DNA of 64,000 nt from JAWKZG01 sp041396125 (GTDB lineage: Bacteria; Pseudomonadota; Gammaproteobacteria; Competibacterales; Competibacteraceae): contig JAWKZG010000003.1 in NCBI GenBank assembly GCA_041396125.1, forward strand, positions 62,001 to 126,000, written 5' to 3'. The notes below the pieces were generated by a model. The model worked only from the letters and a program-made list of their open reading frames with translations, searched no databases and had not been told where the DNA came from. Shown in pieces: positions 9,525-18,972 of this stretch. The position numbers and the translations under genes were made by a program. Position 1 is the first letter of the stretch, and each line of letters opens with the position of its first letter.

Positions 9525-11702
9525 TCAAGATGATGCATAAAAGGAAGACTGCTGGGTCAGTGCTTGCGCCGGTGCAAAACGCTCACCGTGCAATTGTTCA
9601 TAGTGGCTGAGCCGGGAAACCGCCGTCGACACGCCCAGGCTGTCCAGATAACGTAGCGGGCCACCCCGGAACGGCGGAAAACCAATGCCGAAAATCGCCC
9701 CGATATCACCGTCACGGGCGCAGCTGATCACGCCCTCGTGCAGACAGCGCGCAGCTTCGTTCAGCAACGGCAGCACGCAACGTTCCGCCAACAGTTCAGC
9801 ATTGGACTGTTTTTTCTTCGGCGTGATGCCTAATAAAGCGTAAATCGCCCGATCTGCTTTCCTGCCGGCTTTTTTACGTTTTTTATCGTAACGGTAAAAA
9901 CCCTGACCGTTTTTCTTGCCCAGACGACCGTTCTGGATCAGTTTTTCCAACAAAGGCGGCGGCTGCATCCGTGCGCCAAATGCATCTTGCAGGATCGGAG
10001 CGACTTTAGCGGCCACATCCAGTCCGACTTCATCCAGCAGGGTAAACGGCCCGACTGGAAAGCCGAACTGCACCAGCGCGCGATCAATCACCTCGATCGG
10101 CACCCCTTCCAGCAACAACCAGCCCGCTTCGTTAATATACGGTGCCAGAATGCGATTGACATAAAAGCCGACACTGTCCTGCACCACAATGACGGTCTTG
10201 CCCTGTTGCTGACCAAAAGCAACGGCAGTGGCAATCGTCTCGGGGGCGGTGTGCTTATGGGCAATGACTTCCAGCAGCGGCATTTTTTCGACTGGCGAGA
10301 AATAATGCATGCCCACGATATTTTCCGGTCGTGCGGCGGATTCGGCAATGCGCGCCAGCGGAATGGACGACGTATTGGTAGCGAACCGGGTATCAGGGCG
10401 ACAGTGTTGTTCGATATCCCGCACCATTTGCTGTTTCAGCGCCAGATCTTCGAACACCGCCTCGATAACCAGATCCACCCCTTGAAAACCGGAAAAATCG
10501 GTGCAAGTCGTAATCCGGTTGAGCTGCTGAGTCGCTTCATATGCGGTGATCGAACGGCGTTTACGGCGCTGCTCAACCTGCCGCTGCAGGTAAGCCAAAC
10601 CGCGCTGCAGACCGGCGCTGTCTTGGTCTTTCAGACGAACCGGTACGCCTGCCCGGGCGCTGCTGACATAGGCGATACCGGCTCCCATCAGGCCGGCTCC
10701 CAGCACAGCAATCCGCTCGATAGTGCGGGGTTTGACCGTGTCAGCCACACCGCGATCTTTTTTCAGTGCGGTCACGGCAAAATACAACTGCATCAGCTGT
10801 CGCGCCTGCGGGGTTTGCGACAGCTCGCCAAAATTTTCGGCTTCAAATTGCAAACCGGTACTGATGCCGCGCTGCAGACCGTACTCGACACAATTGATAA
10901 TTCGCTCGGGGGCGGGGTAATGGCCCTGGGTTTTGCCCCGTGTACGTTTGCGGGCCTGATTGAATAACAGCGTGCGTCCCAGCGGATTGTCTTCCAGCAG
11001 CTGGCTGAGCAGCGGTTTATGCCGTTTGTCAGGATTGCCCGAACGCAGTTCTTCAAGCCGCTTGCGAGCAGCCCGCAGCAGGATACTGGCGGGAACAACG
11101 TCATCCACCAGCCCTCGCTGCAGCGCCTGCCGGGGCCGCAGCTTGCGCCCGGTCAGCATCATATCCAGCGCCGCCAGCGGGCCGATCAAACGCGGTAAAC
11201 GCTGCGTCCCGCCGCTGCCCGGCAACAGTCCCAGTTGCACTTCCGGCAACCCCAGCCGGGTTTTTGTATCATCACTGCACACCCGACCGTGACAGGCCAG
11301 CGCAAACTCCAGCCCGCCGCCCAGACAGACCCCGTCAATAGCCGCGATCACCGGCACCGGAAACGCGGCTATCCGGTCACAAAAAGCCTGCCCGCTGCGC
11401 GCCAGTGCGGTAGCTTCGGCGGCATTGCTGCAGTCTGCCAGCATACGAATATCCGCACCGGCAATGAACGAACCCGGTTTGCCACTGGTGAAAATTACGC
11501 CACTAAGCCCCCTTGTCTGTGCCAGTTGATCGAACAGGCGACTGATATCGTCAACAAAACCCGCCTTGATGATGTTCTGGGCCTCGCCCGGAAGATTAAT
11601 ACTCACAATGGCAATATCGTCTTCCAGGCGGAGGCTGAACACACCAAACGTGGAGTTGCCAATGGCTTGACCCGGGATAGTTTGATCTCTCAAATCATTC
11701 AC
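9525..11702 (-). CDS. fadJ: Fatty acid oxidation complex alpha subunit (enoyl-CoA hydratase / 3-hydroxyacyl-CoA dehydrogenase), FadJ type
   Basis: A 725-residue two-domain enzyme for the hydration and NAD-dependent oxidation steps of beta-oxidation. The N-terminal crotonase half has the oxyanion stretch IAGADIRML, GVCLGGGLEFAL and GLPEVQLGLLPGSGG, with the catalytic Glu pair near residues 132 and 154. The dehydrogenase half begins with the NAD motif GAGLMGAG (335-342), followed by MHYFSPVEKMPLLEV and GFPVGPFTLLDEVGLDV. I chose the GTG at 11702 because it overlaps the stop of the thiolase gene (GTGA, 11699-11702), a sign of coupled translation; the longer reading frame starts inside fadI. The partner thiolase is of FadI type, so FadJ is a better name than FadB. 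Complete and intact. Confidence 0.93.
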   Translation of the reverse strand: MNDLRDQTIPGQAIGNSTFGVFSLRLEDDIAIVSINLPGEAQNIIKAGFVDDISRLFDQLAQTRGLSGVIFTSGKPGSFIAGADIRMLADCSNAAEATALARSGQAFCDRIAAFPVPVIAAIDGVCLGGGLEFALACHGRVCSDDTKTRLGLPEVQLGLLPGSGGTQRLPRLIGPLAALDMMLTGRKLRPRQALQRGLVDDVVPASILLRAARKRLEELRSGNPDKRHKPLLSQLLEDNPLGRTLLFNQARKRTRGKTQGHYPAPERIINCVEYGLQRGISTGLQFEAENFGELSQTPQARQLMQLYFAVTALKKDRGVADTVKPRTIERIAVLGAGLMGAGIAYVSSARAGVPVRLKDQDSAGLQRGLAYLQRQVEQRRKRRSITAYEATQQLNRITTCTDFSGFQGVDLVIEAVFEDLALKQQMVRDIEQHCRPDTRFATNTSSIPLARIAESAARPENIVGMHYFSPVEKMPLLEVIAHKHTAPETIATAVAFGQQQGKTVIVVQDSVGFYVNRILAPYINEAGWLLLEGVPIEVIDRALVQFGFPVGPFTLLDEVGLDVAAKVAPILQDAFGARMQPPPLLEKLIQNGRLGKKNGQGFYRYDKKRKKAGRKADRAIYALLGITPKKKQSNAELLAERCVLPLLNEAARCLHEGVISCARDGDIGAIFGIGFPPFRGGPLRYLDSLGVSTAVSRLSHYEQLHGERFAPAQALTQQSSFYASS

Positions 11703-12988
11703 CGGTCCACCTCCAGTACCATCGCCACACCGAGTCCGCCCGCCGCACAAGCCGTTGCCAGACCCAGGCCACCACCCCGGCGACGCAGCTCGTTCGCCAG
11801 TTGGACAATAAGGCGTGCACCGGTGGCAGCAAACGGGTGGCCATACGCAATCGAGCCGCCCAGCACATTGAAGATGTCCATATTGACCTCACCAATCGCC
11901 TCGTCTAGGCCTAATACCGTGCGGGCGAAGGTGCGGTCAGGCCAGTATTTGATATTGGCGAGTGCCTGCGCGGCGAAAGCTTCGTGCATCTCAATCAGGG
12001 CCAGATCACTCAGAGTTATACCCGCCCGCCGGAGCGCTATCGGGGTGGCGTAACTTGGACCCATCAAACCGTCGACGAACGGGTCCAGCGCGGCGAACGC
12101 GTAGGATCGCAGGGTCGCAATCGGTTCATAGCCCAGCTCGCGGGCGCGCGATTCCCGCATGATTAATACGCTGGCAGCGCCATCGGTCAAAGGGGTGGAA
12201 TTGGCGGCAGTGACCGTACCGTATTTGCGGTCGAAGGCGGGCCGCAAGCGGGCCAGTTGCTGCAGCGAGGAATCGGCGCGGATCGTATTGTCCCGCTGCA
12301 AAGTGTCATGCGAAGACGGGATATACGCCGTCATGACCTCGTCGTCCAGTTTGCCCTCATCCCAGGCCTGCTGGGCTTTCTGGTGCGAGCGCAACGCGAA
12401 TGCATCCTGCGCTTCCCGGCTGATTGCGTGGCTTTTCGCCATCTGTTCAGCAATCTCACCCATGCCCAGATTGGTCGTGTAGTCTTTGATCGCGGGCGGC
12501 ACTGGAGCCAGATCCCGCAGCCGGATACGGCGCAATAGTTTTAATTTCTGCGACAGGGTTTTGGCCTTACCCAGGCGCACCAGCGCAGCGCCGAGTCTTT
12601 TGCTGACCTGAATCGGCAGTACCGAGGTGGAATCCGCTCCACCGGCCAGGCCAATATCGATTTCCCCACTCTGGATCGCTTGTGCAATCGAGGCGACCGA
12701 CTGAAAACTGGTCGCGCAGGCCCGTGATACGCTATAGGCATCGGTACGCCGATCCAGGCCGCAGCCCAGCACCACCTCGCGGGCGATATTGGGCGCTTCC
12801 GGCAAGGCGACAACATGGCCGTACACCACCCGCTGAACCAGCTTGGGATCAAAATCCTGCCGTGCCAGCAGCTCATTGGTCGCCATAATGCCAAGTTCGA
12901 TGGCGTTGAGATTTTGGTACGCCGTCAGCTGGCGCGCAAACGGAGTGCGCACGCCTGCAACCAGAGCGACTCTATCGGTGCTGTTCAT
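11699..12988 (-). CDS. fadI: Acetyl-CoA acyltransferase (3-ketoacyl-CoA thiolase), FadI type
   Basis: A 429-residue thiolase that cleaves 3-ketoacyl-CoA and pairs with FadJ in a beta-oxidation complex. The acylated cysteine is C91 in SRACATSFQS. The His of GGSIAYGHPFAATGAR and the second Cys of ATACAAGGLG complete the active site. Length and motifs match FadI rather than the shorter FadA (about 390 residues). It precedes fadJ and overlaps its start by 4 nt, so the two form an operon. The 160 bp upstream of the ATG at 12988 must hold the promoter; I could not pick a convincing -35/-10 pair or a FadR-like site. Confidence 0.93.
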   Translation of the reverse strand: MNSTDRVALVAGVRTPFARQLTAYQNLNAIELGIMATNELLARQDFDPKLVQRVVYGHVVALPEAPNIAREVVLGCGLDRRTDAYSVSRACATSFQSVASIAQAIQSGEIDIGLAGGADSTSVLPIQVSKRLGAALVRLGKAKTLSQKLKLLRRIRLRDLAPVPPAIKDYTTNLGMGEIAEQMAKSHAISREAQDAFALRSHQKAQQAWDEGKLDDEVMTAYIPSSHDTLQRDNTIRADSSLQQLARLRPAFDRKYGTVTAANSTPLTDGAASVLIMRESRARELGYEPIATLRSYAFAALDPFVDGLMGPSYATPIALRRAGITLSDLALIEMHEAFAAQALANIKYWPDRTFARTVLGLDEAIGEVNMDIFNVLGGSIAYGHPFAATGARLIVQLANELRRRGGGLGLATACAAGGLGVAMVLEVDR

Positions 12989-13148
12989 AGTCTAAAACCC
13001 ATTATCGAATAACCCGATTGAATAAAGCGCTGGGACTCTCTTGTATATAACTCACTACATCTCAGTAGACTGTGTTAAGCAATAAAATTCCGTAGCTAAC
13101 AACCAACCCGCCGCCGGGTCGCCGTCCCCTCTCTACGTACAGCAAGCC

Positions 13149-13940
13149 CTACGCCTGCCGGGCCAGGAACTCCAGCAAAATTCGGTTAAACGCGCCGGTT
13201 TGTTCGACGTTGGACAAATGCGCGGCATCAGGAATGATGTCTAATTGCGCGTCTTTAATACGCTGCTGCATGGCTTGTGACGCAGCGACAGGGGTGCCGC
13301 TATCCTGCTCGCCAACAATAATCAGGGTGGGCAGGGTAATGGCGCTGAGCCGGTCCAGATAATCCAGCTGCCGGATAGCTTCGCTGCAACCGATATAACC
13401 GTCGATGCTGGTGCTCAGAAAATACTGCCGGATCAGCTTCAGTGCGGCGGGTTCCTGCGCCCGGTACGGCGCGGTAAACCAGCGTTCCATAGTGGGTTCA
13501 ACCAGAGCTTCCAGCCCTTTGCTGCGGGCGGTGCTGATACGGTCCTGCCAGATGGGCTGCGCCTCGGTCGGCAATTGCGCCATGGTGTCGCATAAGGACA
13601 CACTCAGCAGTCTGTCGGGATGTCGCAGGGCAATATTCTGGCCGACCATTCCACCCATTGACAGCCCCACCCAATGCACCCGCTCAAAACCCAGATTGTC
13701 CATTAGTGCGAGCGCATCATCGCCGAGTACGTCCAGACTATAAGGGCCTGCTGTAGCCTGACTGCCGCCGTGACCACGGGTATCGTAACGCAACACGCGA
13801 TACTGCGCTTCGAGTGCCGCCAACTGGAAATCCCACATAAAAAAATTGGATCCCAGGGAATGACTGAGCATCACGACCGGTGCACCCTCGGGTCCGCTCA
13901 GTTCGTAATTCACCACGATACTATTGGCTTGTGTCTGCAT
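13149..13940 (-). CDS. Alpha/beta hydrolase, 3-oxoadipate enol-lactonase-like
   Basis: A 263-residue alpha/beta-hydrolase. The nucleophile elbow is GLSMGG, the acid lies in VGEQDSGTP and the histidine in PDAAHLSN. The oxyanion region LSHSLGSNFFMWDFQL and the layout match PcaD, which opens 3-oxoadipate enol-lactone in the protocatechuate pathway. No other pca gene is in the window, so the substrate may be another lactone or ester. Neighbours are fadI upstream and a HAD phosphatase on the same strand. Family call is firm; the exact reaction is not. Confidence 0.85.
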   Translation of the reverse strand: MQTQANSIVVNYELSGPEGAPVVMLSHSLGSNFFMWDFQLAALEAQYRVLRYDTRGHGGSQATAGPYSLDVLGDDALALMDNLGFERVHWVGLSMGGMVGQNIALRHPDRLLSVSLCDTMAQLPTEAQPIWQDRISTARSKGLEALVEPTMERWFTAPYRAQEPAALKLIRQYFLSTSIDGYIGCSEAIRQLDYLDRLSAITLPTLIIVGEQDSGTPVAASQAMQQRIKDAQLDIIPDAAHLSNVEQTGAFNRILLEFLARQA

Positions 13941-14040
13941 GCTGCGACCTCCCCATCATTTCTACACACTGTAAGCAAAACGCTGCGAGGCATAAAAGCT
14001 GCCTTTTGACGCTTGCTGTGATTAGTTCCTGATTGCCGGC

Positions 14041-14074
14041 GAGAATCATATTCATGCCTGCATGAGTGATTCTC
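14041..14074. repeat. Inverted repeat between the HAD phosphatase and hydrolase genes
   Basis: Arms gagaatca (14041-14048) and tgattctc (14067-14074) are perfect 8-bp complements, and an inner pair catgc/gcatg extends the dyad towards the centre. It lies 100 bp upstream of the hydrolase start and just after the HAD gene stop on the minus strand. There is no T-run, so it may be an operator or a factor-dependent processing site rather than an intrinsic terminator. Confidence 0.5.
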
Positions 14075-14085
14075 GGTAGGGCGTG

Positions 14086-14670
14086 TTAAGTTTCGGACCC
14101 GGCCAGCCGACGCTGCGTGTAGTCTACCACCGCCTGCAAATCGTGAATGCGCGGTGCATCGTGGTATTGCGCATTCCAGGGCATGGACGGCATCAGGGTC
14201 GGAATGCCCGCCTGCCGGTAACGCTGCAGATTGTTCGGATGATCATCCACTGCCAGCAGGATGCTGTCGACAGGCGTTGTGGTGGCAGCCAGAACGTCCA
14301 GTTTATTGCCGCCCAGTTGCGTAACGTGCAAACGATCATGCCGCATACCGTGCTGCTTGAGCCAGTCCTGCGTTAATTCGTGGGCCTGCGGGTGCCAGCC
14401 GCGCGCAGTAATAATGATCAGCTCGCAGCCCAGCTCGGCCAGCGCCTGCGTCATTGCCGCCGCGCCCGGTTCGGGCTGACAGGATTCCAGCGCCCGCTCG
14501 CGCATCAGCACATCGTCCAGAAATGCATTATCGACCTGATAATGTTCGCGCAAATCATAATGGGTCCAGTCGCGCCAATGCTTGTCGATACGGGTCACGC
14601 GATGCATGACCTGGTAAAGCGATTCACGCAGATTGGCCAGCACATCGTCCAGATCCAGAATAATCGTCAT
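14086..14670 (-). CDS. HAD-superfamily phosphatase, 5' nucleotidase (NT5C)-like
   Basis: A 194-residue HAD protein. Motif I is ILDLDDVLANL (nucleophile D6 and D8), motif II IIITAR and motif IV LLAVDDHPNN. The DLDDVLA pattern and size resemble the 5'(3')-deoxyribonucleotidase family, which dephosphorylates nucleoside monophosphates, but substrate cannot be told from sequence. Its start overlaps the stop of the CoA-transferase gene (ATGA, 14667-14670), so both are translated from one message. No frame disturbance. Confidence 0.82.
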   Translation of the reverse strand: MTIILDLDDVLANLRESLYQVMHRVTRIDKHWRDWTHYDLREHYQVDNAFLDDVLMRERALESCQPEPGAAAMTQALAELGCELIIITARGWHPQAHELTQDWLKQHGMRHDRLHVTQLGGNKLDVLAATTTPVDSILLAVDDHPNNLQRYRQAGIPTLMPSMPWNAQYHDAPRIHDLQAVVDYTQRRLAGSET

Positions 14671-15872
14671 ATCCCTGCCTCCGCGCCCGCTACCACGCCG
14701 CTATCGTATAATTGTGCGATAGTGGCGCTGTCGAGCCCCAGAACATCGCTCAGGATCTGTTCGGTGTGCTGCCCCAGCACCGGTGCGGGCTGCACCGGCA
14801 CACGCGGGCAGGCGGAAAATTCCAGCGCCGAGCCGGGCATGGGATAACGCCCAATACCGGGCTGTTCGACCTGTTCGAATAAAGGCTGATCGCATAAAGG
14901 ACTGTTGACCAGATCAGTGAAGCGCTGAAAACGTCCCCAGCACACACCGTGCGCATCGAAGCGATCAGCAATATCGCTCAGATCATGCGCGGCGCACCAC
15001 GGTTCCAGCACCGCGGCAATAGCATGCCGGGCGCGATAGCGGTCGCCTTCATCGTTCAGATCGACCTCCAGCATCGGCTCGATCAGGGCGAACTTCTCCC
15101 CCAGACCGGTGGCCTCGCACAGTCCCCGCCACTGTCGTGCCGAAATCGCTACCAGCATGATCCGCTGGCCATCGCGGGTGACAAAATCGCGGCCAAACGC
15201 GCCGTACACATCATTGCCACTGGGTGGGCGTTCCTGGCCGAGCAGCGCTGCTTCAGCCACATAACCAAGATGACCGGTGACGGCCAGCGCAACATCCATC
15301 AGCGGCAGCGTAACCAGTTGTCCTTCTCCGGTTGAGCGCCGGTGCCGTTCAGCGGCCAGCACGGCCAGTGCCGCCAGATGACCGGTCGCTACATCCCAGG
15401 CTGGCAAGGCATTATTAACCGGATGATCGGGCCGCGCATCGCCGGTAATATAGGCAAATCCGGTGGCAGCATTGACGGTGTAGTCCACCGCCGAAGTGCC
15501 GTCCCGACTGCCGGTGATATTGACCATGATCAGATCTTCGCGGTGTTGTCGCAAAGCCTCATAGCTCAACCAGCCACGGGCCGGGAAATTAGTCAGAAAA
15601 ATGCCCGCTTGCGCAATTAATGAGCACGCCAGTTGCTGTCCTTCCGGCTGGCGGATATCCAGCATGATCGAGCGTTTGGATTTGTTGAGTCCAGCCCAGT
15701 ACAGACTGTTTCCGGCGTCATTCAGCGGCCAGCGGCGGGCATCAATACCGCCGCCAATCGGGTCGAAACGGATGACATCGGCACCCAGCTGGGCCAGTGT
15801 CATTCCACCGAGCGGGGCCGCTACGAAGGCCGAACCTTCCACGATTTGCAAACCGTGCAGCAACTTGTTCAT
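14667..15872 (-). CDS. Class III (CaiB/BaiF) CoA-transferase
   Basis: A 401-residue protein of the formyl-CoA transferase/alpha-methylacyl-CoA racemase family. The opening LHGLQIVEGSAFVAAPLGGMTLAQLGADVIRFD, split as LQIVEGSAFVAAP and LAQLGADVIRFD, is the family signature. Also visible are NKSKRSIMLDIR and GDARPDHPVNNALPAWDVATG. The usual catalytic Asp position is near residue 150-165 (WDVATGH context). I chose the ATG at 15872; the longer frame to 16022 runs into the divergent fdhD gene. Substrate is unknown; nearby fadIJ makes an acyl-CoA metabolic role plausible. Divergent from fdhD across 87 bp. Confidence 0.87.
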   Translation of the reverse strand: MNKLLHGLQIVEGSAFVAAPLGGMTLAQLGADVIRFDPIGGGIDARRWPLNDAGNSLYWAGLNKSKRSIMLDIRQPEGQQLACSLIAQAGIFLTNFPARGWLSYEALRQHREDLIMVNITGSRDGTSAVDYTVNAATGFAYITGDARPDHPVNNALPAWDVATGHLAALAVLAAERHRRSTGEGQLVTLPLMDVALAVTGHLGYVAEAALLGQERPPSGNDVYGAFGRDFVTRDGQRIMLVAISARQWRGLCEATGLGEKFALIEPMLEVDLNDEGDRYRARHAIAAVLEPWCAAHDLSDIADRFDAHGVCWGRFQRFTDLVNSPLCDQPLFEQVEQPGIGRYPMPGSALEFSACPRVPVQPAPVLGQHTEQILSDVLGLDSATIAQLYDSGVVAGAEAGI

Positions 15873-15959
15873 TGTTACATTATCCAAAGTGACGAGATGC
15901 ACTAAACTATACGCACCGCTTTCTGCCAGGCAAACCCATAAACGTAACGGAGTCGCTCT

Positions 15960-16823
15960 ATGTCGGACACAATCGCCAGCTACCAGCCGCAAATGACGCA
16001 AGCCGGCCTCGCACCAACCCATGCTGTGCAGGCGATGGACGAATACGGGGCGCTGCGCGAGGTTGCCATCGCCGGCGAACGGCCGTTAACGCTGTACCTG
16101 GATAAACGCGAGATTGTCACCCTGATGACACTGGGCAGCCACCCGGAAGCGCTGGCCATCGGTTATCTGCGTAACCAGGGCCTGATCAGGGATTTACAGC
16201 AGATCAAAGCCGTACAAGTGGACTGGGATGTGGAATCCGTCGTCGTCACAAGCTTTGACGGCACCGCCGGCAGCTCGGCGAAACTGGACAAGCGCACAGT
16301 CACCACCGGCTGCGGCCAGGGCACGGTCTTCGGTGACGTTATGGATCAGCTGGAACGCATCCGGCTGCCCAAACGCAGCTATCAGCAATCGTTGATTTAC
16401 AATCTGCTGACCAACATTACAGCCTATAACGACGTTTACAAAGCGGCCGGCGCAGTACACGGCTGCGCACTGTGCCAGGGTACGGATATTCTGGAATTTG
16501 TCGAAGACGTGGGCCGCCATAATGCCGTGGATGCCATCGCCGGGCTAATGTGGCTGAACAATATCAACGGCGACGACAAGATTTTCTATACCACCGGGCG
16601 GCTGACCTCGGAAATGGTGATCAAAGTTGCCCAGATCGGCGTACCGCTGCTGCTGTCACGCTCAGGGTTGACCCAGATGGGTCTGGAAATGGCGCGCCTG
16701 ACCGGCGTCACCCTGATTGGTCGCGCCAAAGGTCGGCATTTTCTGATCTACCACGGTGCCGACAGCATTGAGCTGGACGCTATCCCGCCAGCACGACCGG
16801 AGCGGGCCGGGCGCGATGCCTGA
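15960..16823 (+). CDS. fdhD: Formate dehydrogenase accessory sulfurtransferase FdhD
   Basis: A 287-residue protein. FdhD takes sulfur from IscS and passes it to the molybdenum cofactor of formate dehydrogenase. The CxxC needed for this is present as C169 and C172 in HGCALCQG; other family marks are TTGCGQGTVF (115-124), EDVGRHNAVDAIAG and YTTGRLTSEMV. No formate dehydrogenase genes are in the window, although moaD and moaE about 20 kb away show that molybdenum cofactor is made. The start ATG at 15960 is preceded by a weak ribosome site. Confidence 0.93.
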   Translation: MSDTIASYQPQMTQAGLAPTHAVQAMDEYGALREVAIAGERPLTLYLDKREIVTLMTLGSHPEALAIGYLRNQGLIRDLQQIKAVQVDWDVESVVVTSFDGTAGSSAKLDKRTVTTGCGQGTVFGDVMDQLERIRLPKRSYQQSLIYNLLTNITAYNDVYKAAGAVHGCALCQGTDILEFVEDVGRHNAVDAIAGLMWLNNINGDDKIFYTTGRLTSEMVIKVAQIGVPLLLSRSGLTQMGLEMARLTGVTLIGRAKGRHFLIYHGADSIELDAIPPARPERAGRDA

Positions 16824-16893
16824 TATCCGAGTTAAGCATTCCTCAGATGTTTATTTTTTAAAATATAACCATTTGAAATTTAATATATATTAT

Positions 16894-18972
16894 TCACTGT
16901 GACACCTTACTGTTAATCTGCAAAGCCGTCAGCTCCACCGAACAGTGCGCCTGGTCGCTTGTCAGGCTGAGGCCCAGGTAATGATTTGCTGGTGCGGTGG
17001 CGGACACGTCAAACTCGGCACCGGCCTGCAAGTGCACCGCTGGCAATGAGCGCAGATATTGTCCGTCGGCGTCGTATAAATCCACCTGCAGGCGTGCATC
17101 GGTACAGTCGAGCGCCAGCACCTGCCCGCGCAACACAAAGGATGGCGGCAGCGGAGCGGCAGAGACGATAGTCGGCGGGGTAATCTGGCCGGAATGTGTG
17201 CTTAAACGGATCAGAGGATAAGGCCGGTTCGGCCCGGCCTGGATCGAGACGGTATTCCAGTCAGCACTGATCCAGTCCGTCTGGGTACCCAGCACCACAC
17301 CCGACAGTGCAGCCCGCATGCGGGCCAGGGTTTTGATCAGGACCGGCACGCTGGTCGGACGCTGACGACGATACAGATAAAGCTGCGTGCCTTCGCTTAA
17401 CTGAAACTGTTCCGGCAAGCGCTTGAAATCATCGCTGAACGGCCAATGCTGAGCAAACACATCCACACTGAGCTGCATTACCTGCTGCTGCGCCGGTGCG
17501 GTCAGTAAAGCCGGCTGCGGAATCAGCACCAGATCGGCCGCCAGCAAGGTCACGACCGGGTAAAAATCGCGCGAATCCACTGTTGCGACCGGCAAGGGAT
17601 TCAGACGTCGCTCGGCAGCAATGATTTCTTCTGCCGCGAGCAGGATATCGTCACCGATCAGGGGAGACGACGTGGCAACATACAACCGCTCACCTCGAGC
17701 CGATTCACGGTGTAACACTGCGGCCAGATGCAGGTAGGTGTCGTAGTCTTTTTCATGATAGCGCCAGGCTTCGACCGGCTCCGGCCAGAACCGCGTATCC
17801 GGTTCGCCCACGACGGCCCTGAGTCCGGTGTTATAGGCAATCACCGCATAGCCCGCCACAGCCAGCGCCAGTAGCGGCACAGCCAGCGCCGCCAACCGGC
17901 TAACGCGCCACAGTTCCAGCACCAGAAAACTCAGGCCCAGACCGCTTAACAACGGCAGCCAATGGATACGGTAATGATGGCCGGGCTGGCGCACCAGCAG
18001 CACAAACAAGACAATCCAGAACCCCGCCAATAAAGCGCACAATAGAACGTGCTCGGTGCCCAGGTGACCGCGCCGCCAGGCCAGCCACCAGCCTGCCATC
18101 GCCAGCCCCGGCAAGACCAGTCCGTAGCCCTGCCATAAAAACTGCCAGGTCTCACCCGGCGTTTGCTGAAAAGAACGATACAATTCGCCGTAATCCACCG
18201 CCAGCGCCCGCCAGGTGAACTCGGGTGCCAGCAGCGCCATGAGCAGAATCGCGCCCAGCAGCGCCCCTGCCAGACGCAGCCCGAATCGCAGCAGGGCGCG
18301 CAAAAATGCGCTCCAGTCCGACGTCTGATGCCAGAGCAACAGGCATTGCGTCGTGCCTATAGCGGCATACAGCGCTACCACGGCATAACCGAAATGACGC
18401 CGGAATAAAATGGTCAAGCCGCTCAGCACCGCCAGCCCCAGCACGGTACGCCAGTGCTGCAAGGTACTGTCCTGCACATACAGCCATAAAGCGAGACTGA
18501 TCAAAACCACCCCGCCAGCATCAGGGTAGCCGCGCAATACCGGCTGCCATAATGCAGCGGTGCTGAGCATCAGCAGTACATTCATCCAGAAAACGCGGTG
18601 GCGCGGTGCGGCCCGATACAGTGTACGCCCGAGCAGGCCCGCAAGCAGTGCCGCAGGACTGAGATAACACAGTGCCAGCAAAGCCACATAGACCGGTCGG
18701 GACTCGCCACCGAGCGCAATACCGGGTACTAAAGGGAGTGTAAACAGGGCATTGTAATCCTGCCCGAACCAATGTTGCAGGAATGCCAGCCAGGGCTGCA
18801 GACCGGCTTGCAGCTGATGCCAGGATGCCAGCGTCAGCTGATGGTAGAAACGAATATCGGAGTAATACAGCAAGCGTTCCTGGTGCACAAACCAGACCGC
18901 AACAGTCGTGGTCAGGCCCAGCAAAAACAGTACGGCGAACGCTGTTAGCAACCAGCGCGGGGAACGGATCAT
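16894..18972 (-). CDS. GT-C-like multi-spanning membrane protein (putative lipid-linked sugar transferase)
   Basis: A 692-residue protein. Residues 8-380 contain about ten hydrophobic segments; residues 381-692 form a soluble, probably periplasmic domain. The first loop carries YYSDIRFYHQL (residues 36-46) with an acidic residue where GT-C glycosyltransferases place a catalytic Asp. Such enzymes use polyprenyl-phosphate sugars. No close family is recognised and there is no sequence proof of activity. Its start overlaps the stop of the PhyH oxygenase gene (ATGA, 18969-18972), making it the last gene of the phn-psuG operon. The AT-rich 70 bp after its stop separates it from the convergent fdhD. 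Confidence 0.7.
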   Translation of the reverse strand: MIRSPRWLLTAFAVLFLLGLTTTVAVWFVHQERLLYYSDIRFYHQLTLASWHQLQAGLQPWLAFLQHWFGQDYNALFTLPLVPGIALGGESRPVYVALLALCYLSPAALLAGLLGRTLYRAAPRHRVFWMNVLLMLSTAALWQPVLRGYPDAGGVVLISLALWLYVQDSTLQHWRTVLGLAVLSGLTILFRRHFGYAVVALYAAIGTTQCLLLWHQTSDWSAFLRALLRFGLRLAGALLGAILLMALLAPEFTWRALAVDYGELYRSFQQTPGETWQFLWQGYGLVLPGLAMAGWWLAWRRGHLGTEHVLLCALLAGFWIVLFVLLVRQPGHHYRIHWLPLLSGLGLSFLVLELWRVSRLAALAVPLLALAVAGYAVIAYNTGLRAVVGEPDTRFWPEPVEAWRYHEKDYDTYLHLAAVLHRESARGERLYVATSSPLIGDDILLAAEEIIAAERRLNPLPVATVDSRDFYPVVTLLAADLVLIPQPALLTAPAQQQVMQLSVDVFAQHWPFSDDFKRLPEQFQLSEGTQLYLYRRQRPTSVPVLIKTLARMRAALSGVVLGTQTDWISADWNTVSIQAGPNRPYPLIRLSTHSGQITPPTIVSAAPLPPSFVLRGQVLALDCTDARLQVDLYDADGQYLRSLPAVHLQAGAEFDVSATAPANHYLGLSLTSDQAHCSVELTALQINSKVSQ

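Noticed and set aside
9987..10967. 326-codon plus-strand frame opposite fadJ
   Set aside because: Antisense to a gene with full motif support; its residues (Gln/His/Asp-rich, no fold) are what codon bias of the real strand produces.
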